A DNA stretch of 64,000 bases from JAWPMT01 sp965601475. GTDB lineage: Bacteria; Bacteroidota; Bacteroidia; Cytophagales; Cyclobacteriaceae. A model generated the notes under the pieces. That model was not told the DNA's origin, searched no databases, and was given only the letters and a program-made list of their open reading frames with translations. Positions 35,931-44,942 of this stretch are shown one piece after another. Every line of letters begins with the position of its first letter. Position 1 is the stretch's first letter. Where the stretch lies: the NCBI GenBank assembly GCA_965601475.1, contig OZ271832.1, forward strand, positions 4,402,001 through 4,466,000, in the 5' to 3' direction. A program made the translations under genes and the position numbers.

Positions 35931-37016
35931 TTATTTGCGAGCTGATTTCTTATAGGCCTTGGGGGTCATGCCAGTCGCCTCTTTGAAGATTCTCTGAAAT
36001 GAAGATTTGCTGTTGAAGCCTGATTCATAAGCTAGTCCGACAAGTGTCTTGTGGTCTTCACCAGGATTAGCCACCCTCGACTTGAAATCCTCGAGCCGAT
36101 AGGTATTCACCAATTGGGAGAAATTGGTATCCAGGTGACTATTGATAATTTCCGAAAGATTTTGTTTTTGAATGCCCAGGGAAGTGGCTACATCACTGAT
36201 TTTCAGGTCGCAGTTTCTGTATAGTTTCTCTTCGTTCATTATTTCAATCAACCTGGCTACCACCTGATCTTCTTCCTTATGCTTTTTGGTATTGGGTGTT
36301 CGATGTGCTTTTTGCCATTCACCATGGTAGCGTATGAAGATGTAGCCGATGGATGAGGCCAGAAGTGTGGTGATGATCACGATGATCAATTCTGCGTAGT
36401 ATAAGCCATTGTATCCAAAAGAAGTCAGTATAACATTACCCATGCTTGCCACCACAATCCCACTATAAAGGCGCAGTACCCAAATGAAGAGTGATCGGTA
36501 TGGGGCAATGAAACGTCCTGTTTTGGACTCACGATCCTGGTGGCGATGGATGATAAATATCCAGATCAGATAGGCACAAATATGTACCGACTTCAGGTGT
36601 TCCATTAGAGAGAAGTTGATCCAGGTGAATTCGTCCATCCTGGGGTCACTCAGCTTCAGTGTCGCGTCCTGGCTGTAATAAGGGAGCATCAGAACGACAT
36701 AGAAGAGGAAGGGAACAAAGTGGAGAAAAAAGCGAATGTCCACACGATTCCTGATAACGATGATGCCTTGGTAGAGCAGCAGGAGGGAAGGTCCTATCAA
36801 TAGCGGTATCGGAACGCGGACATATAAGAAGTGCGGGAACAGACGGTACCAGTCCATCTCAAAGAAAATGATGGTAAACAGCAATACCACGTGGCTTCCC
36901 ATGAGTAGGCTGAGCGCCATCTTTGTTCTAACGGAGAAAACAAGTGACCATGTCGCAGCTATCAGGTAGACCACCTGACCCATTGCCATGAAAGCAAGGA
37001 TTACCAGTCCATTCAT
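35931..37016 (-). CDS. Membrane-bound AraC-family transcriptional regulator
   Basis: A 361-residue protein with about seven membrane helices (residues 5-230) and a C-terminal AraC DNA-binding domain: LKISDVATSLGIQKQNLSEIINSHL is the first helix-turn-helix and GLAYESGFNSKSSFQRIFKEATGMTPKAYKK the second. The layout is the same as the regulator at 27.8 kb. It lies 89 bases downstream of the H-NOX gene in the same direction, so a gas-sensing link is possible. Targets cannot be read from sequence. Confidence 0.86.
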   Translation of the reverse strand: MNGLVILAFMAMGQVVYLIAATWSLVFSVRTKMALSLLMGSHVVLLFTIIFFEMDWYRLFPHFLYVRVPIPLLIGPSLLLLYQGIIVIRNRVDIRFFLHFVPFLFYVVLMLPYYSQDATLKLSDPRMDEFTWINFSLMEHLKSVHICAYLIWIFIIHRHQDRESKTGRFIAPYRSLFIWVLRLYSGIVVASMGNVILTSFGYNGLYYAELIIVIITTLLASSIGYIFIRYHGEWQKAHRTPNTKKHKEEDQVVARLIEIMNEEKLYRNCDLKISDVATSLGIQKQNLSEIINSHLDTNFSQLVNTYRLEDFKSRVANPGEDHKTLVGLAYESGFNSKSSFQRIFKEATGMTPKAYKKSARK

Positions 37017-37105
37017 TTCAGGGTTTGTTACGCACAGATCTAACGATGAGTTGTTTGATGCTCCAATTGATGACGATAGTCCCGGGGAGGAATCATCTTG
37101 CCAGA

Positions 37106-37636
37106 TCAGAGTATCGCTACGATCATTTCCGAAGAACCATCGTCTTTTTTGGTTTCGGTGATGACCATGCTTTGTTTGTAGTAATCCGCGACACCCTTCA
37201 TAATGCCCTTGGACAGTGCGGACATCCTTCGTTTTGAAGCATAGTGGAATTTGAGGGTATGATCATCAACCTGCTCGAACTGGAGTTGAGGAGGGTGTGC
37301 GCCTGGGTTTTTTCTCCTGACGAGCTTGTGAATGATTTCTTCGGTATTCATCAGCAGTTCCAGGGTCTTCCAATTGTCTTTGATCAGGTGTGGATACATC
37401 CCCATCAGCATGGGCGCGATAAACACACCAAATGCTTCTTGAAGGTCATCAACACTGAGTCCTGTGGCCTGGCTCGCGGCACCTAGTATCTGAACGATGT
37501 CTGCGTCGGGGTAGGTTGCGACGGGCAGGTAATTGCTGTTCTTTAGACCCGCTTCTTTGATGATTCCTTTCCAGGCCTCGGGTGAATAGTTCTCTTCAAC
37601 GAACTTTTGCAGGTAGTTGTAGATAAGTCCATGCAT
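37106..37636 (-). CDS. H-NOX heme nitric-oxide/oxygen-binding protein
   Basis: A stand-alone H-NOX domain of 176 residues. The ATG at 37636 gives the typical start MHGLIYNYLQKFV; the longer ORF start adds 31 unrelated residues. The proximal heme ligand is His103 (EEIIHKL), Pro-rich NPGAHPPQL follows, and the heme-propionate motif YxSxR is Tyr132-Ala-Ser134-Lys-Arg136 (HYASKRRM). All three signatures are intact, so it should bind heme and sense NO (or O2). H-NOX usually controls a histidine kinase or cyclase beside it; here the neighbour is a membrane AraC regulator instead. Confidence 0.88.
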   Translation of the reverse strand: MHGLIYNYLQKFVEENYSPEAWKGIIKEAGLKNSNYLPVATYPDADIVQILGAASQATGLSVDDLQEAFGVFIAPMLMGMYPHLIKDNWKTLELLMNTEEIIHKLVRRKNPGAHPPQLQFEQVDDHTLKFHYASKRRMSALSKGIMKGVADYYKQSMVITETKKDDGSSEMIVAIL

Positions 37637-37883
37637 GGCGATATGACGGCTGGTGTACCTTTCTAAAGTTAGGCAAAAAATCGTTGAAAAATTTGGTAGA
37701 AGCGATACGCTTTGGATGAGTTTGGGCAATATCCTGGTTGTTGAATATAAAGAACGTTCGGATTCCTCTTACATGTTTTTTCGATTAGTGAAGAGATGAT
37801 ATTTCTCATCACATTATATCGGAAGAGGGGGGAAACAGCATGGATAATTTCCCTAAATTTTCCCCATCAAAAATCAGGCAATC

Positions 37884-38660
37884 ATGAAGAAGATTTTAGT
37901 GCCACACGACTTCTCCAATGCAGCGGAAAATGCATTGAAGTATGCTGCTTTCTACTGTGACAACAGGGAAGACCTTGAGATCAAAACTCTGTATGTAACA
38001 CCTACCGATGTCTCAGCGAATGAAGAAGCGGCAATTATTGATAGATTAAAGGACGAATATCAGAGCATTCAAACTACTGCCAAAATTTCTTCTATGGTGG
38101 CGCCAGGTGAGCTGAATGCTACCATTGCAAAGGTGCAAAAGGAAGGTGCTTTTGATATCATTATCATGGGTACCGGAGGGTCAGAGGAAGTCGAAGAAAT
38201 GGCCCGAACGAATACTTCGCGGTTGGTACTGGACGTAGATGCACCGGTTCTGGTCATTCCGGATCACTACTCAGACTTTTCCATCAAGAACATCGCGCTG
38301 GCCTTAGGCAAGGACGAAATAGACGATTCCTTGTCGTTGGATATATTGCATCATACCGCCAGGTACTTCAATGCGAAAGTGCATGTACTGACCATCGAAG
38401 CACCAGGTACGGACAACCAGGTCCAGGCTGATAGTAACCAAAACATTTTGGAATATTACCTTGAGACCATCGACTACCAATATAGTTTTCCGGAGAACAG
38501 CGATATCGAAGAGGGGATTAATCAATACATCGCGGAGAAAGATGTTGACCTGTTGGCCATCTTACCTCGGAATCATGCCAAGAATACGCGGCCGTCAGCT
38601 GGGAGATTGACCAAGTTGCTGACACTTCATGCCCGAACACCCATTCTTGTTATTGATTAG
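37884..38660 (+). CDS. Universal stress protein with two Usp domains
   Basis: A 258-residue protein of two tandem UspA-like domains. The first opens KKILVPHDFSNAAENALKYA and ends with IIIMGTGGSEEVEEMARTNTSRLVLDVDAPVLVIP, matching the nucleotide-binding GxGG...S loop. The second opens IKNIALALGKDEIDDSLSLD and ends DLLAILPRNHAKNTRPS...LLTLHARTPILVI, a weaker match. Usp proteins support survival under starvation and stress. The gene stands alone, divergent from H-NOX and convergent with the queuosine transporter gene. Confidence 0.9.
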   Translation: MKKILVPHDFSNAAENALKYAAFYCDNREDLEIKTLYVTPTDVSANEEAAIIDRLKDEYQSIQTTAKISSMVAPGELNATIAKVQKEGAFDIIIMGTGGSEEVEEMARTNTSRLVLDVDAPVLVIPDHYSDFSIKNIALALGKDEIDDSLSLDILHHTARYFNAKVHVLTIEAPGTDNQVQADSNQNILEYYLETIDYQYSFPENSDIEEGINQYIAEKDVDLLAILPRNHAKNTRPSAGRLTKLLTLHARTPILVID

Positions 38661-38684
38661 TATTTCAGGTCGTCCCGGTTGGCT

Positions 38685-39476
38685 TTAGAATCCGCTGGCT
38701 GCGGCCTCTTCTTTCACCTTTTCAGCATCAGGCCCCAGGTACCGGTCAATGATATAGTGCCCAAGGTAAATGAGGGGCGTAAGCAATATCGCTATGGCAA
38801 ACTTATAGATGTAGTTAATGGTACCCACTGAGATTAATTGCGGTATACTCCATCGTGAACCCTCGGGGGCAAAGAAATAGAAGGCAATGGTGAGCACAAC
38901 GAAGCTGTCTATGAACTGTGATACCAATGTAGAGCCCGTTGCCCTTAGCCATATTTTGCCCTCTCCGGTGATTTTTCTCAGACTCTGAAATACGAAGACA
39001 TCCAGCAACTGGCCTATCAAAAAAGCTGTCAGAGAACCTATGATAATGCCCATACCTTGCGTGAAGATCACCTTGAACGCATAGTTGATGTTGAAACTAT
39101 TGCCCGCATCGTCAGTAGCATTGACATCGAGCCAGAACTGAGCCGGAGGCAACAGTGTGATGACGTAGATCACAACAAACGAATACGCAATGAGTCCCGC
39201 GGCCAGCAAGCTTAGTTTCCGTACTCCTTTTTTCCCGTAATATTCGTTGATGATATCTGTGGTGATAAATACCACAGGCCAGATGATGGCGCCAGCCGTA
39301 AGGTTGAAATCGAGGACAAAGCCCTCAAGTAATCTGAGATTGGCGGGGGGAAGGCCGAGTGTTGATTCTCCCGAGAAGATCTTCACACCGATCATTTCCG
39401 CGAGAATGGCATTGGTGAGGAAAATACCCGCGAGAATGATGAATATTCGTTGTCGCTTTTGTGTGAGTCTATCCAT
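38685..39476 (-). CDS. Queuosine precursor transporter (YhhQ/VUT family)
   Basis: A 263-residue membrane protein. The ATG at 39476 (MDRLTQKRQRIFIILAGIFLTNAILAEMIG) is used because the longer ORF runs back into rnz. Six helices follow the YhhQ/VUT pattern: IWPVVFITTDIINEYYG near residue 75, GSLTAFLIGQLLDVFVF and STLVSQFIDSFVVLTIAFYF. The family imports queuine or preQ1 for tRNA wobble modification. It overlaps rnz by 8 bases and is the last gene of the purC-STAS-rnz run. Confidence 0.87.
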   Translation of the reverse strand: MDRLTQKRQRIFIILAGIFLTNAILAEMIGVKIFSGESTLGLPPANLRLLEGFVLDFNLTAGAIIWPVVFITTDIINEYYGKKGVRKLSLLAAGLIAYSFVVIYVITLLPPAQFWLDVNATDDAGNSFNINYAFKVIFTQGMGIIIGSLTAFLIGQLLDVFVFQSLRKITGEGKIWLRATGSTLVSQFIDSFVVLTIAFYFFAPEGSRWSIPQLISVGTINYIYKFAIAILLTPLIYLGHYIIDRYLGPDAEKVKEEAAASGF

Positions 39477-40386
39477 CCAATGAGAATATTGATCCCTCAG
39501 AGGCAAGTTCTGAATCGGGAAATGTGGCTTGCGCTTCCTGCAATATCGGTGTGAGGTCCTTGTACCGTGTAGAGAAGTGACCAAGGAGCAATTTGCCGGC
39601 ATTGGCTTGCGTTGCAAGCATTGCAGCTTCCTGAGCCGTGGAGTGATAGGTCGTCTTGGCCCGTTCTTTCATCTCTGAGGTGAAGGTGGCTTCGTGGTAT
39701 AGAATATCTACGCCATGAATTTGCTCTGCCAATTCTGGTTTGTACCTGGTATCTGAGCAATAAGCGTAGCTATAGGAAGGTAATGGAGGTAGCGTGACAT
39801 CGCTATTTTTGTAAATGAGTGAGCCATTTTCCGCTACGGCGTCATCTCCATTTTTTAGAGCGATGATTTGAAGAGGAGTCAGTTTTCTATCCATTGCCTC
39901 CTTTCGGATCCGCCTCTTCTTGGATTTTTCCCGGAACAAATAGCCACTACAAGGTACTCGATGATCCAGAGGGATCGTGCTGATGCTAAATCTTGGGCCA
40001 TCGTGTACGACTTCAACCTGATTGGGTACCCATTCCACAAAATCTATCGGGAAGTTCAAAGCCGTCTCCGAATACCGTAGTTGAAGTGAGAGGATCTCAG
40101 AAAGCCCTGGAGGGCCTATTAGTTTGAGTTCTTTCTTTCTGCCGAAAAGGTGCAGGGTTGAAAGCAAACCAATGAGCCCATAGTAATGGTCTCCATGGAG
40201 GTGGCTGATGACAATGATGCTGATTTTCGAGATTTTGATCTTCTGCTTCTTCAACAGCAGTTGAGTGCCTTCCCCACAATCTATCAATACATATTGCTCC
40301 TGAATTCTCAGAAGCTGGCTGGTATGGTGTCGGTTGTGCGCGAACGCAGCAGAGTTGGACCCTATGATGTGCAGGTGCAGGGACAA
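39469..40386 (-). CDS. rnz: Ribonuclease Z
   Basis: A 305-residue metallo-beta-lactamase fold endonuclease that cuts tRNA precursors at the 3' end of the discriminator. The zinc motif SHLHGDHYYGL is at about residues 60-70, the exosite and second metal ligands are in YCSDTRY and YHEATF, and the last His is in LLGHFSTRYKD. The tRNAs in this window lack an encoded CCA, so this enzyme is needed for their maturation. It lies in the minus-strand run after purC and the STAS gene. Confidence 0.93.
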   Translation of the reverse strand: MSLHLHIIGSNSAAFAHNRHHTSQLLRIQEQYVLIDCGEGTQLLLKKQKIKISKISIIVISHLHGDHYYGLIGLLSTLHLFGRKKELKLIGPPGLSEILSLQLRYSETALNFPIDFVEWVPNQVEVVHDGPRFSISTIPLDHRVPCSGYLFREKSKKRRIRKEAMDRKLTPLQIIALKNGDDAVAENGSLIYKNSDVTLPPLPSYSYAYCSDTRYKPELAEQIHGVDILYHEATFTSEMKERAKTTYHSTAQEAAMLATQANAGKLLLGHFSTRYKDLTPILQEAQATFPDSELASEGSIFSLDG

Positions 40387-40392
40387 GAGCGC

Positions 40393-40773
40393 CTATCCTT
40401 GGCTTTCTTCCTCACTTAGTCCTTTTTCCAGTGAATTCATAAACACCAGATCCACGGCCTCTTCCTCAGTATTGGTGATATCCATGACCTTATCCAATTG
40501 TGATATTTTGATGAGCTTCAAAACATGCTCCTGAACCTCACAAAGTACAAAGGATCCCTTTTCGTTGAACAACCTGTTTGCCACCAAAAGTGCACTGAGT
40601 CCTGATGAGTCGGTGTATTTCACATCTTTGAGGTTGATAATGAGGCTATCGATGCCATCATTTTGCAAATTGACGAGTTCTGACTTCATGTCAGGAGCGA
40701 TCGAGGTGTCGAGTTTTTCTTCATTAAGGGTGATCGCGGTGTACTTCTCTTGTCTATCTATTGTGAATTTCAT
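40393..40773 (-). CDS. STAS domain anti-sigma factor antagonist
   Basis: A 126-residue STAS protein of the SpoIIAA type. The phosphorylated serine is expected at Ser56 in YTDSSGLSALL. When dephosphorylated, such proteins bind anti-sigma kinase-type partners. No RsbW-like kinase lies nearby. It overlaps the end of purC by 4 bases and is followed 6 bases later by rnz, so it is embedded in a housekeeping operon. The acidic C-terminal tail (LSEEESQG) extends beyond the domain. Confidence 0.88.
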   Translation of the reverse strand: MKFTIDRQEKYTAITLNEEKLDTSIAPDMKSELVNLQNDGIDSLIINLKDVKYTDSSGLSALLVANRLFNEKGSFVLCEVQEHVLKLIKISQLDKVMDITNTEEEAVDLVFMNSLEKGLSEEESQG

Positions 40774-41705
40774 TGTAGTACTTTAGAAATGTTATTTTCA
40801 ATGCGTTTCAGGATATCTACCTGCGGGGCTTTCTCAAATGTCTTACCGGTGATTTGTTCAAAAAGTTCAATATAGCGCTCAGATACAGAGTTTACAAACG
40901 CCTCATCCATGTTGGGAACAGTTTGGCCTTCCTTCCCCTGAAAGCCGTTCTCCATGAGCCACTCCCTTACGAATTCCTTGGACAGCTGCCGTTGAGGTTG
41001 GTTGGTGGTTTGCAACTCTTCGTATGTGTCGAGGTAAAAATAGCGCGATGAATCTGGGGTGTGCACCTCATCAATCAACACAATTTCTCCATTCTTTGAT
41101 CCGAATTCGTATTTCGTGTCTACCAGGATCAGGCCTCTTTGTTTTGCCATTTCAGAGCCACGATCAAATAGCTGCAGCGTGAATTTCTCCAGTTGCTGGT
41201 AGGCGGGTACCGTAACAAGGCCTGAGCGGAGGATTTCTTCTCTTGAAATGTCTTCGTCGTGGCCGTGGGCAGCTTTGGTGGTAGGGGTGATGATGGGTGA
41301 GGGTAGCTTATCGTTTTCTTTCAGGCCTTCAGGAACCTCAACGCCGCAAATACTTCTTTTTCCTGCTTTGTACTCCCGCCAGGCGTGACCTGCCAGGTAA
41401 CCTCTCACAACCATCTCTACTGGAAAAGGCTTGCAGTTGTAGCCAAAAGTTACGTTGGGATCTGGTTTTGAAATGGCCCAATTCGGTACAATGTCCTTTG
41501 TCTTTGCCAGAAAATGAAAGGCAATTTCATTGAGTACCTGACCCTTGTAGGGAATCGGGTGAGGGAGCACCACATCGAACGCCGAAATACGATCTGTGGC
41601 GACCATGACTACCTTGTCATCAAAGAAATAGGCCTCTCTTACCTTGCCGGTGTATTTCTCTGTTTGTCCGTTAAACTGAAAATCTGTTTGACTGATTCCT
41701 GGCAT
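40770..41705 (-). CDS. purC: Phosphoribosylaminoimidazole-succinocarboxamide synthase
   Basis: A PurC (SAICAR synthetase) of about 311 residues, step 8 (the ATP-dependent aspartate ligation) of purine synthesis. The start at 41705 (MPGISQTDFQFNGQTEKYTGKVREAYFF) is supported by a -7 box just upstream. Family motifs are visible: GKVREAYFFDDKVVMVATDRISAFDVVL, MVVRGYLAGHAWREY, GLILVDTKYEFG and LIDEVHTPDSSRYF. The length is that of the monofunctional bacterial enzyme with a C-terminal extension. It leads the purC-STAS-rnz-transporter operon. Confidence 0.95.
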   Translation of the reverse strand: MPGISQTDFQFNGQTEKYTGKVREAYFFDDKVVMVATDRISAFDVVLPHPIPYKGQVLNEIAFHFLAKTKDIVPNWAISKPDPNVTFGYNCKPFPVEMVVRGYLAGHAWREYKAGKRSICGVEVPEGLKENDKLPSPIITPTTKAAHGHDEDISREEILRSGLVTVPAYQQLEKFTLQLFDRGSEMAKQRGLILVDTKYEFGSKNGEIVLIDEVHTPDSSRYFYLDTYEELQTTNQPQRQLSKEFVREWLMENGFQGKEGQTVPNMDEAFVNSVSERYIELFEQITGKTFEKAPQVDILKRIENNISKVLQ

Positions 41706-41711
41706 TTGGGG

Positions 41712-41719
41712 CAAAGATA
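41712..41719 (-). promoter_or_regulatory. Candidate -7 box TATCTTTG before purC
   Basis: Read on the minus strand, TATCTTTG matches TAnnTTTG exactly and lies 6 bases before the purC ATG, predicting a transcript with almost no leader. No clear -33 box was identified. Confidence 0.5.
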
Positions 41720-41929
41720 GGGACTTTTCATACCCCGATATAGAGGAGGTGTCTTGGTATGAAGAAGTTGCCACCAGACTTCCGATCTCACCCGGAATCA
41801 CACACAAAACCGTTTTGCGTTTGTCTATGCAAATACGTCATTCGTCTAATTCCTATCATTTGATATAATGGCTCAAGCTACTTTACTTTAAGTTTTGAGT
41901 CATCAAAAAAAGACTACCCGGTCATTGTT

Positions 41930-43063
41930 ATGAAGATTGAGCAGAATATATGGTACCCATCAAGCGGCTGGAAAAACATCCCTGAGTTGGGCGAACGTGC
42001 GGATTTGGTTCTGGCGTTTGCCAACCGGCAAATTCTCGAGTCCAAATCGTGGTATGCGGAACTGCGTTCCTACTATCGAAATGCGGATATTATTTTTTGC
42101 TCAACTGCGGGCGACATCATCGATGATTCCGTGATGGATGATGTATTGACTACCACAGCTATCCATTTCGAGCGGACGGTGATCAAGTGCCGTCAGATCG
42201 AAATTGGCAATCACTCCAGCCACTTCACCGCTGGTAAAGATCTCCGTCGTTTGTTTCCCAGTCTGGGTTTGAAGCACGTTTTTCTCATTTCACATGGACT
42301 CAATGTCAATGGAACTGATCTGATGAAAGGGATGATGATGGAAATGGAGGGGGATATAAGGGTTACCGGCGGATTGGCGGGTGATGGTCCGGATTTCATC
42401 AAAACGCTGGTGGGCCTGAATGAGGAGCCTAAGGAAAATGCTGTCGTAGCGGTCGGTTTCTATGGCGACGCGCTCAAGGTTGGTTATGGCTCCATGGGGG
42501 GATGGGATACCTTCGGACATGACAGACTTGTTACAAGATCTGAGGGTAATGTACTTTACGAATTAGATCGACAGCCTGCTTTGGATCTCTACAAAACCTA
42601 CCTTGGGGACAAGGCGAAGGACTTGCCGGCCAGTGGACTGCTATTTCCATTGTCCATCAAATCCATGGAGGATGAGAAGAAAGATCTGGTTCGCACGATT
42701 TTAAGTGTTGATGAGGAAACCAAGAGTCTGACTTTTGCGGGTGACGTACCTGAAGGTGCTACGGTAAGGCTGATGAAAGCCAATTTCGAACGGTTGTACG
42801 ATGGAGCAAGTACCGCAGCAGAGAGCAGCATCAAAATTTTGGATTCCACGGCGGAATTGGCCGTACTCATCAGCTGCGTGGGTCGGAAGCTTATCCTTAA
42901 GTCACGGACCGAGGATGAGGTAGAGTGCGTACGAGATGTCATTGGCGACACACCCAAGATCACAGGTTTCTACTCTTATGGCGAATTGGGTCCGGGATTT
43001 GATGGGACTTCTTGCCATCTTCACAACCAGACCATGACCATCACTTTGTTTAGCGAAAATTGA
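41930..43063 (+). CDS. FIST domain sensor protein
   Basis: A 377-residue cytoplasmic protein made of FIST N and FIST C domains. The N part has ADLVLAFANRQILES and IIFCSTAGDIIDD; the middle has GLAGDGPDFIKTLVGLNE, a typical FIST glycine loop; the C part ends FYSYGELGPGFDGTSCHLHNQTMTITLF, the standard FIST C ending. FIST domains are thought to bind small ligands such as amino acids and feed kinases or cyclases. It has no membrane helix. The kinase gene overlaps its stop by 4 bases, so it is the input for that kinase. Confidence 0.88.
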   Translation: MKIEQNIWYPSSGWKNIPELGERADLVLAFANRQILESKSWYAELRSYYRNADIIFCSTAGDIIDDSVMDDVLTTTAIHFERTVIKCRQIEIGNHSSHFTAGKDLRRLFPSLGLKHVFLISHGLNVNGTDLMKGMMMEMEGDIRVTGGLAGDGPDFIKTLVGLNEEPKENAVVAVGFYGDALKVGYGSMGGWDTFGHDRLVTRSEGNVLYELDRQPALDLYKTYLGDKAKDLPASGLLFPLSIKSMEDEKKDLVRTILSVDEETKSLTFAGDVPEGATVRLMKANFERLYDGASTAAESSIKILDSTAELAVLISCVGRKLILKSRTEDEVECVRDVIGDTPKITGFYSYGELGPGFDGTSCHLHNQTMTITLFSEN

Positions 43064-44457
43064 AAGAGAATCTACATAGGGTTTTAGCTAGACAGATACG
43101 GAGAACCGTAGGGGAGGATTATGAGTTTCCACCTGAGATGCTCGCATTACTCGATATGGTGAATCAATCTTACAGGGACCACGACGAAGACCGACGCCTG
43201 TTGGAGCACACGATGGAAATCAGCTCTTCCGAGATGATGGAGTTGAATGAAAACCTCATGCAGCAAAGCCATCGGTTGCGTCAAGCCTTCGAGGAGTTGG
43301 AGTCTACCAAAGAACAGTTGCTGGAGTCCAAGAAGATACTTGAAATCTCAAAAGAACTCAAAGCCAAGAATGAAGAATTGAGTGCGCAAGGTGAGAAACT
43401 GACCATAGCGTATCAGGCATTGAAGGATGCTCAAATGAAGCTGGTGCACACGGAGAAGATGGCTGTGTTGGGGCAGTTGGTGGCTGGTATCATGCACGAG
43501 ATCAACAACCCGATGGGTGTGATCAAGGGGGGAACACAAAATATGAAGACCAGTCTCAATGAACTTTCGGGTTTGATGGAATGGTCGGCGGAGCAGGGAA
43601 GCGAGGGTGCCCAAAACGACTTGGTGCTAACGCTATTGCGGCTCCTGAACCAAAAAGATTTCTCCTACATCTCGAGCCGAGAAGAAAGGACTCGTCGCAA
43701 GGAGCTGCAGTCTTTTTTTGATGAGTGCGACATCGCCAATGCGCAATACCTGGCCCGAGAGTGCGTGAGTATTAAGCTCTTCAAGGATGACTTCGTGTCG
43801 ATCTTATCTGAAATCAACCAGGCAAAAGCGTTTCTACCAAAGGCGCTTGACAGTGTCTTCAGCTTTGGTAAGCTCTTTTCGGACCTGAAGAGTATGGAGA
43901 CAGCCATTGCCCAAATGCAAAAGATTTTGTTTGCGCTGAAGAACTATGCGTACACGCAGGAATCTTCCTCACCCGTAAAATTTAAGATTATTGAAAACCT
44001 TGAGATCGTTCTGACACTTTACCATAATAAGCTCAAGAGAGGTGTGGAGGTGATTCGGAACTACGAGATCGATGATGTGGAGGTTGAAGGCTTTCCTGAT
44101 GAGATTACTCAGGTTTGGACCAATATTGTTCAGAATGCCCTTCAGGCAATGAACTACCAGGGTGCCTTGTTACTCAACGTACGGCAAGAAGGTGACGCCA
44201 TTATTACCTCCTTTACCGATACGGGTATGGGTATTTCAAATGAGGATCAGAAGAAGATATTCGAGCCATTCTTTACTACCAAGAAAAAAGGTGAGGGAAC
44301 GGGTCTTGGGTTGAGTATTTGTAAGAAAATCGTTGAAAAGCATGATGGTACGCTCTCCGCGGAGTCTCATCCGGGCAGAACCACCTTTACCATCAAGCTG
44401 CCATTATCTTTTGAAAGTAAGAAGCTGAAACAAAAAGGCCCTGTAGAAGCTATATAA
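43060..44457 (+). CDS. Soluble sensor histidine kinase
   Basis: A 465-residue kinase without membrane helices. An N-terminal part (DHDEDRRLLEHTMEISSSEMMELNENL) leads into a long coiled coil (residues about 75-130). The phospho-acceptor is His146 in VAGIMHEINNPMGV. An unusually long stretch (about 180 residues) separates it from the ATPase motifs: N box IVQNALQAM, G1 DTGMGIS, F box FEPFFTTK and G2 GTGLGLSI. The start is TTG, overlapping the FIST stop. The kinase probably takes its signal from FIST and passes phosphate to the response regulator that follows. Confidence 0.9.
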   Translation: MKENLHRVLARQIRRTVGEDYEFPPEMLALLDMVNQSYRDHDEDRRLLEHTMEISSSEMMELNENLMQQSHRLRQAFEELESTKEQLLESKKILEISKELKAKNEELSAQGEKLTIAYQALKDAQMKLVHTEKMAVLGQLVAGIMHEINNPMGVIKGGTQNMKTSLNELSGLMEWSAEQGSEGAQNDLVLTLLRLLNQKDFSYISSREERTRRKELQSFFDECDIANAQYLARECVSIKLFKDDFVSILSEINQAKAFLPKALDSVFSFGKLFSDLKSMETAIAQMQKILFALKNYAYTQESSSPVKFKIIENLEIVLTLYHNKLKRGVEVIRNYEIDDVEVEGFPDEITQVWTNIVQNALQAMNYQGALLLNVRQEGDAIITSFTDTGMGISNEDQKKIFEPFFTTKKKGEGTGLGLSICKKIVEKHDGTLSAESHPGRTTFTIKLPLSFESKKLKQKGPVEAI

Positions 44458-44458
44458 T

Positions 44459-44830
44459 ATGATGCCTATGATATTATTTGTGGATGATGAGAAGATCATC
44501 TTGGATACACTCCAAAGACAGCTTGCCAGTTTGGGAAAGCACTTCCAGCTCGAATTTGCAGAAAGTGCCGAGGAGGCGTTGGAAATTTTAGAGGAAGAGC
44601 AGGAACTCAGGCTGGTGATCAGTGACTGGCTGATGCCAGGTATGAAGGGAGATCAATTCCTGATGGAAGTATCGAAGCTTTTTCCAGATTCCGGGCGTAT
44701 GTTGCTCACAGGTCATGCCCCAAATGGTACCATCCGCAACATAGAGGATAAGAAGATAGCCATCGTCATCAACAAACCCTGGGATCAAAAGGAGCTGGAA
44801 CAAAAGGTGGTGGAGTTGTTGGCCTCATAA
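44459..44830 (+). CDS. Single-domain response regulator
   Basis: A 123-residue receiver domain with no output domain. Expected residues are present: acidic pair in VDDEK (residues 8-11), phospho-acceptor Asp56 in ISDWLMPGMKGDQF, Thr84 in MLLTGHA and Lys106 in INKPWD. It begins 2 bases after the kinase stop. Without an output domain it must act by protein-protein contact, for example on another kinase or a motor or secretion system. Confidence 0.9.
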   Translation: MMPMILFVDDEKIILDTLQRQLASLGKHFQLEFAESAEEALEILEEEQELRLVISDWLMPGMKGDQFLMEVSKLFPDSGRMLLTGHAPNGTIRNIEDKKIAIVINKPWDQKELEQKVVELLAS

Positions 44831-44874
44831 GAAAGCTTGTCAGATCATAAAAGCCTCTAAGACTTGGGAGGATA

Positions 44875-44894
44875 AATACCTGTTTCTAGGTATT
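44875..44894. promoter_or_regulatory. Inverted repeat between the regulator and lipoprotein genes
   Basis: Arms AATACCT and AGGTATT flank a 6-base centre, 48 bases before the next ATG. No T-tract follows. It may be an operator or part of a 5' leader. Confidence 0.35.
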
Positions 44895-44942
44895 GTGCGC
44901 TATTCAGAATTATATTACATTTATTGCTAAAACAACCAAATA

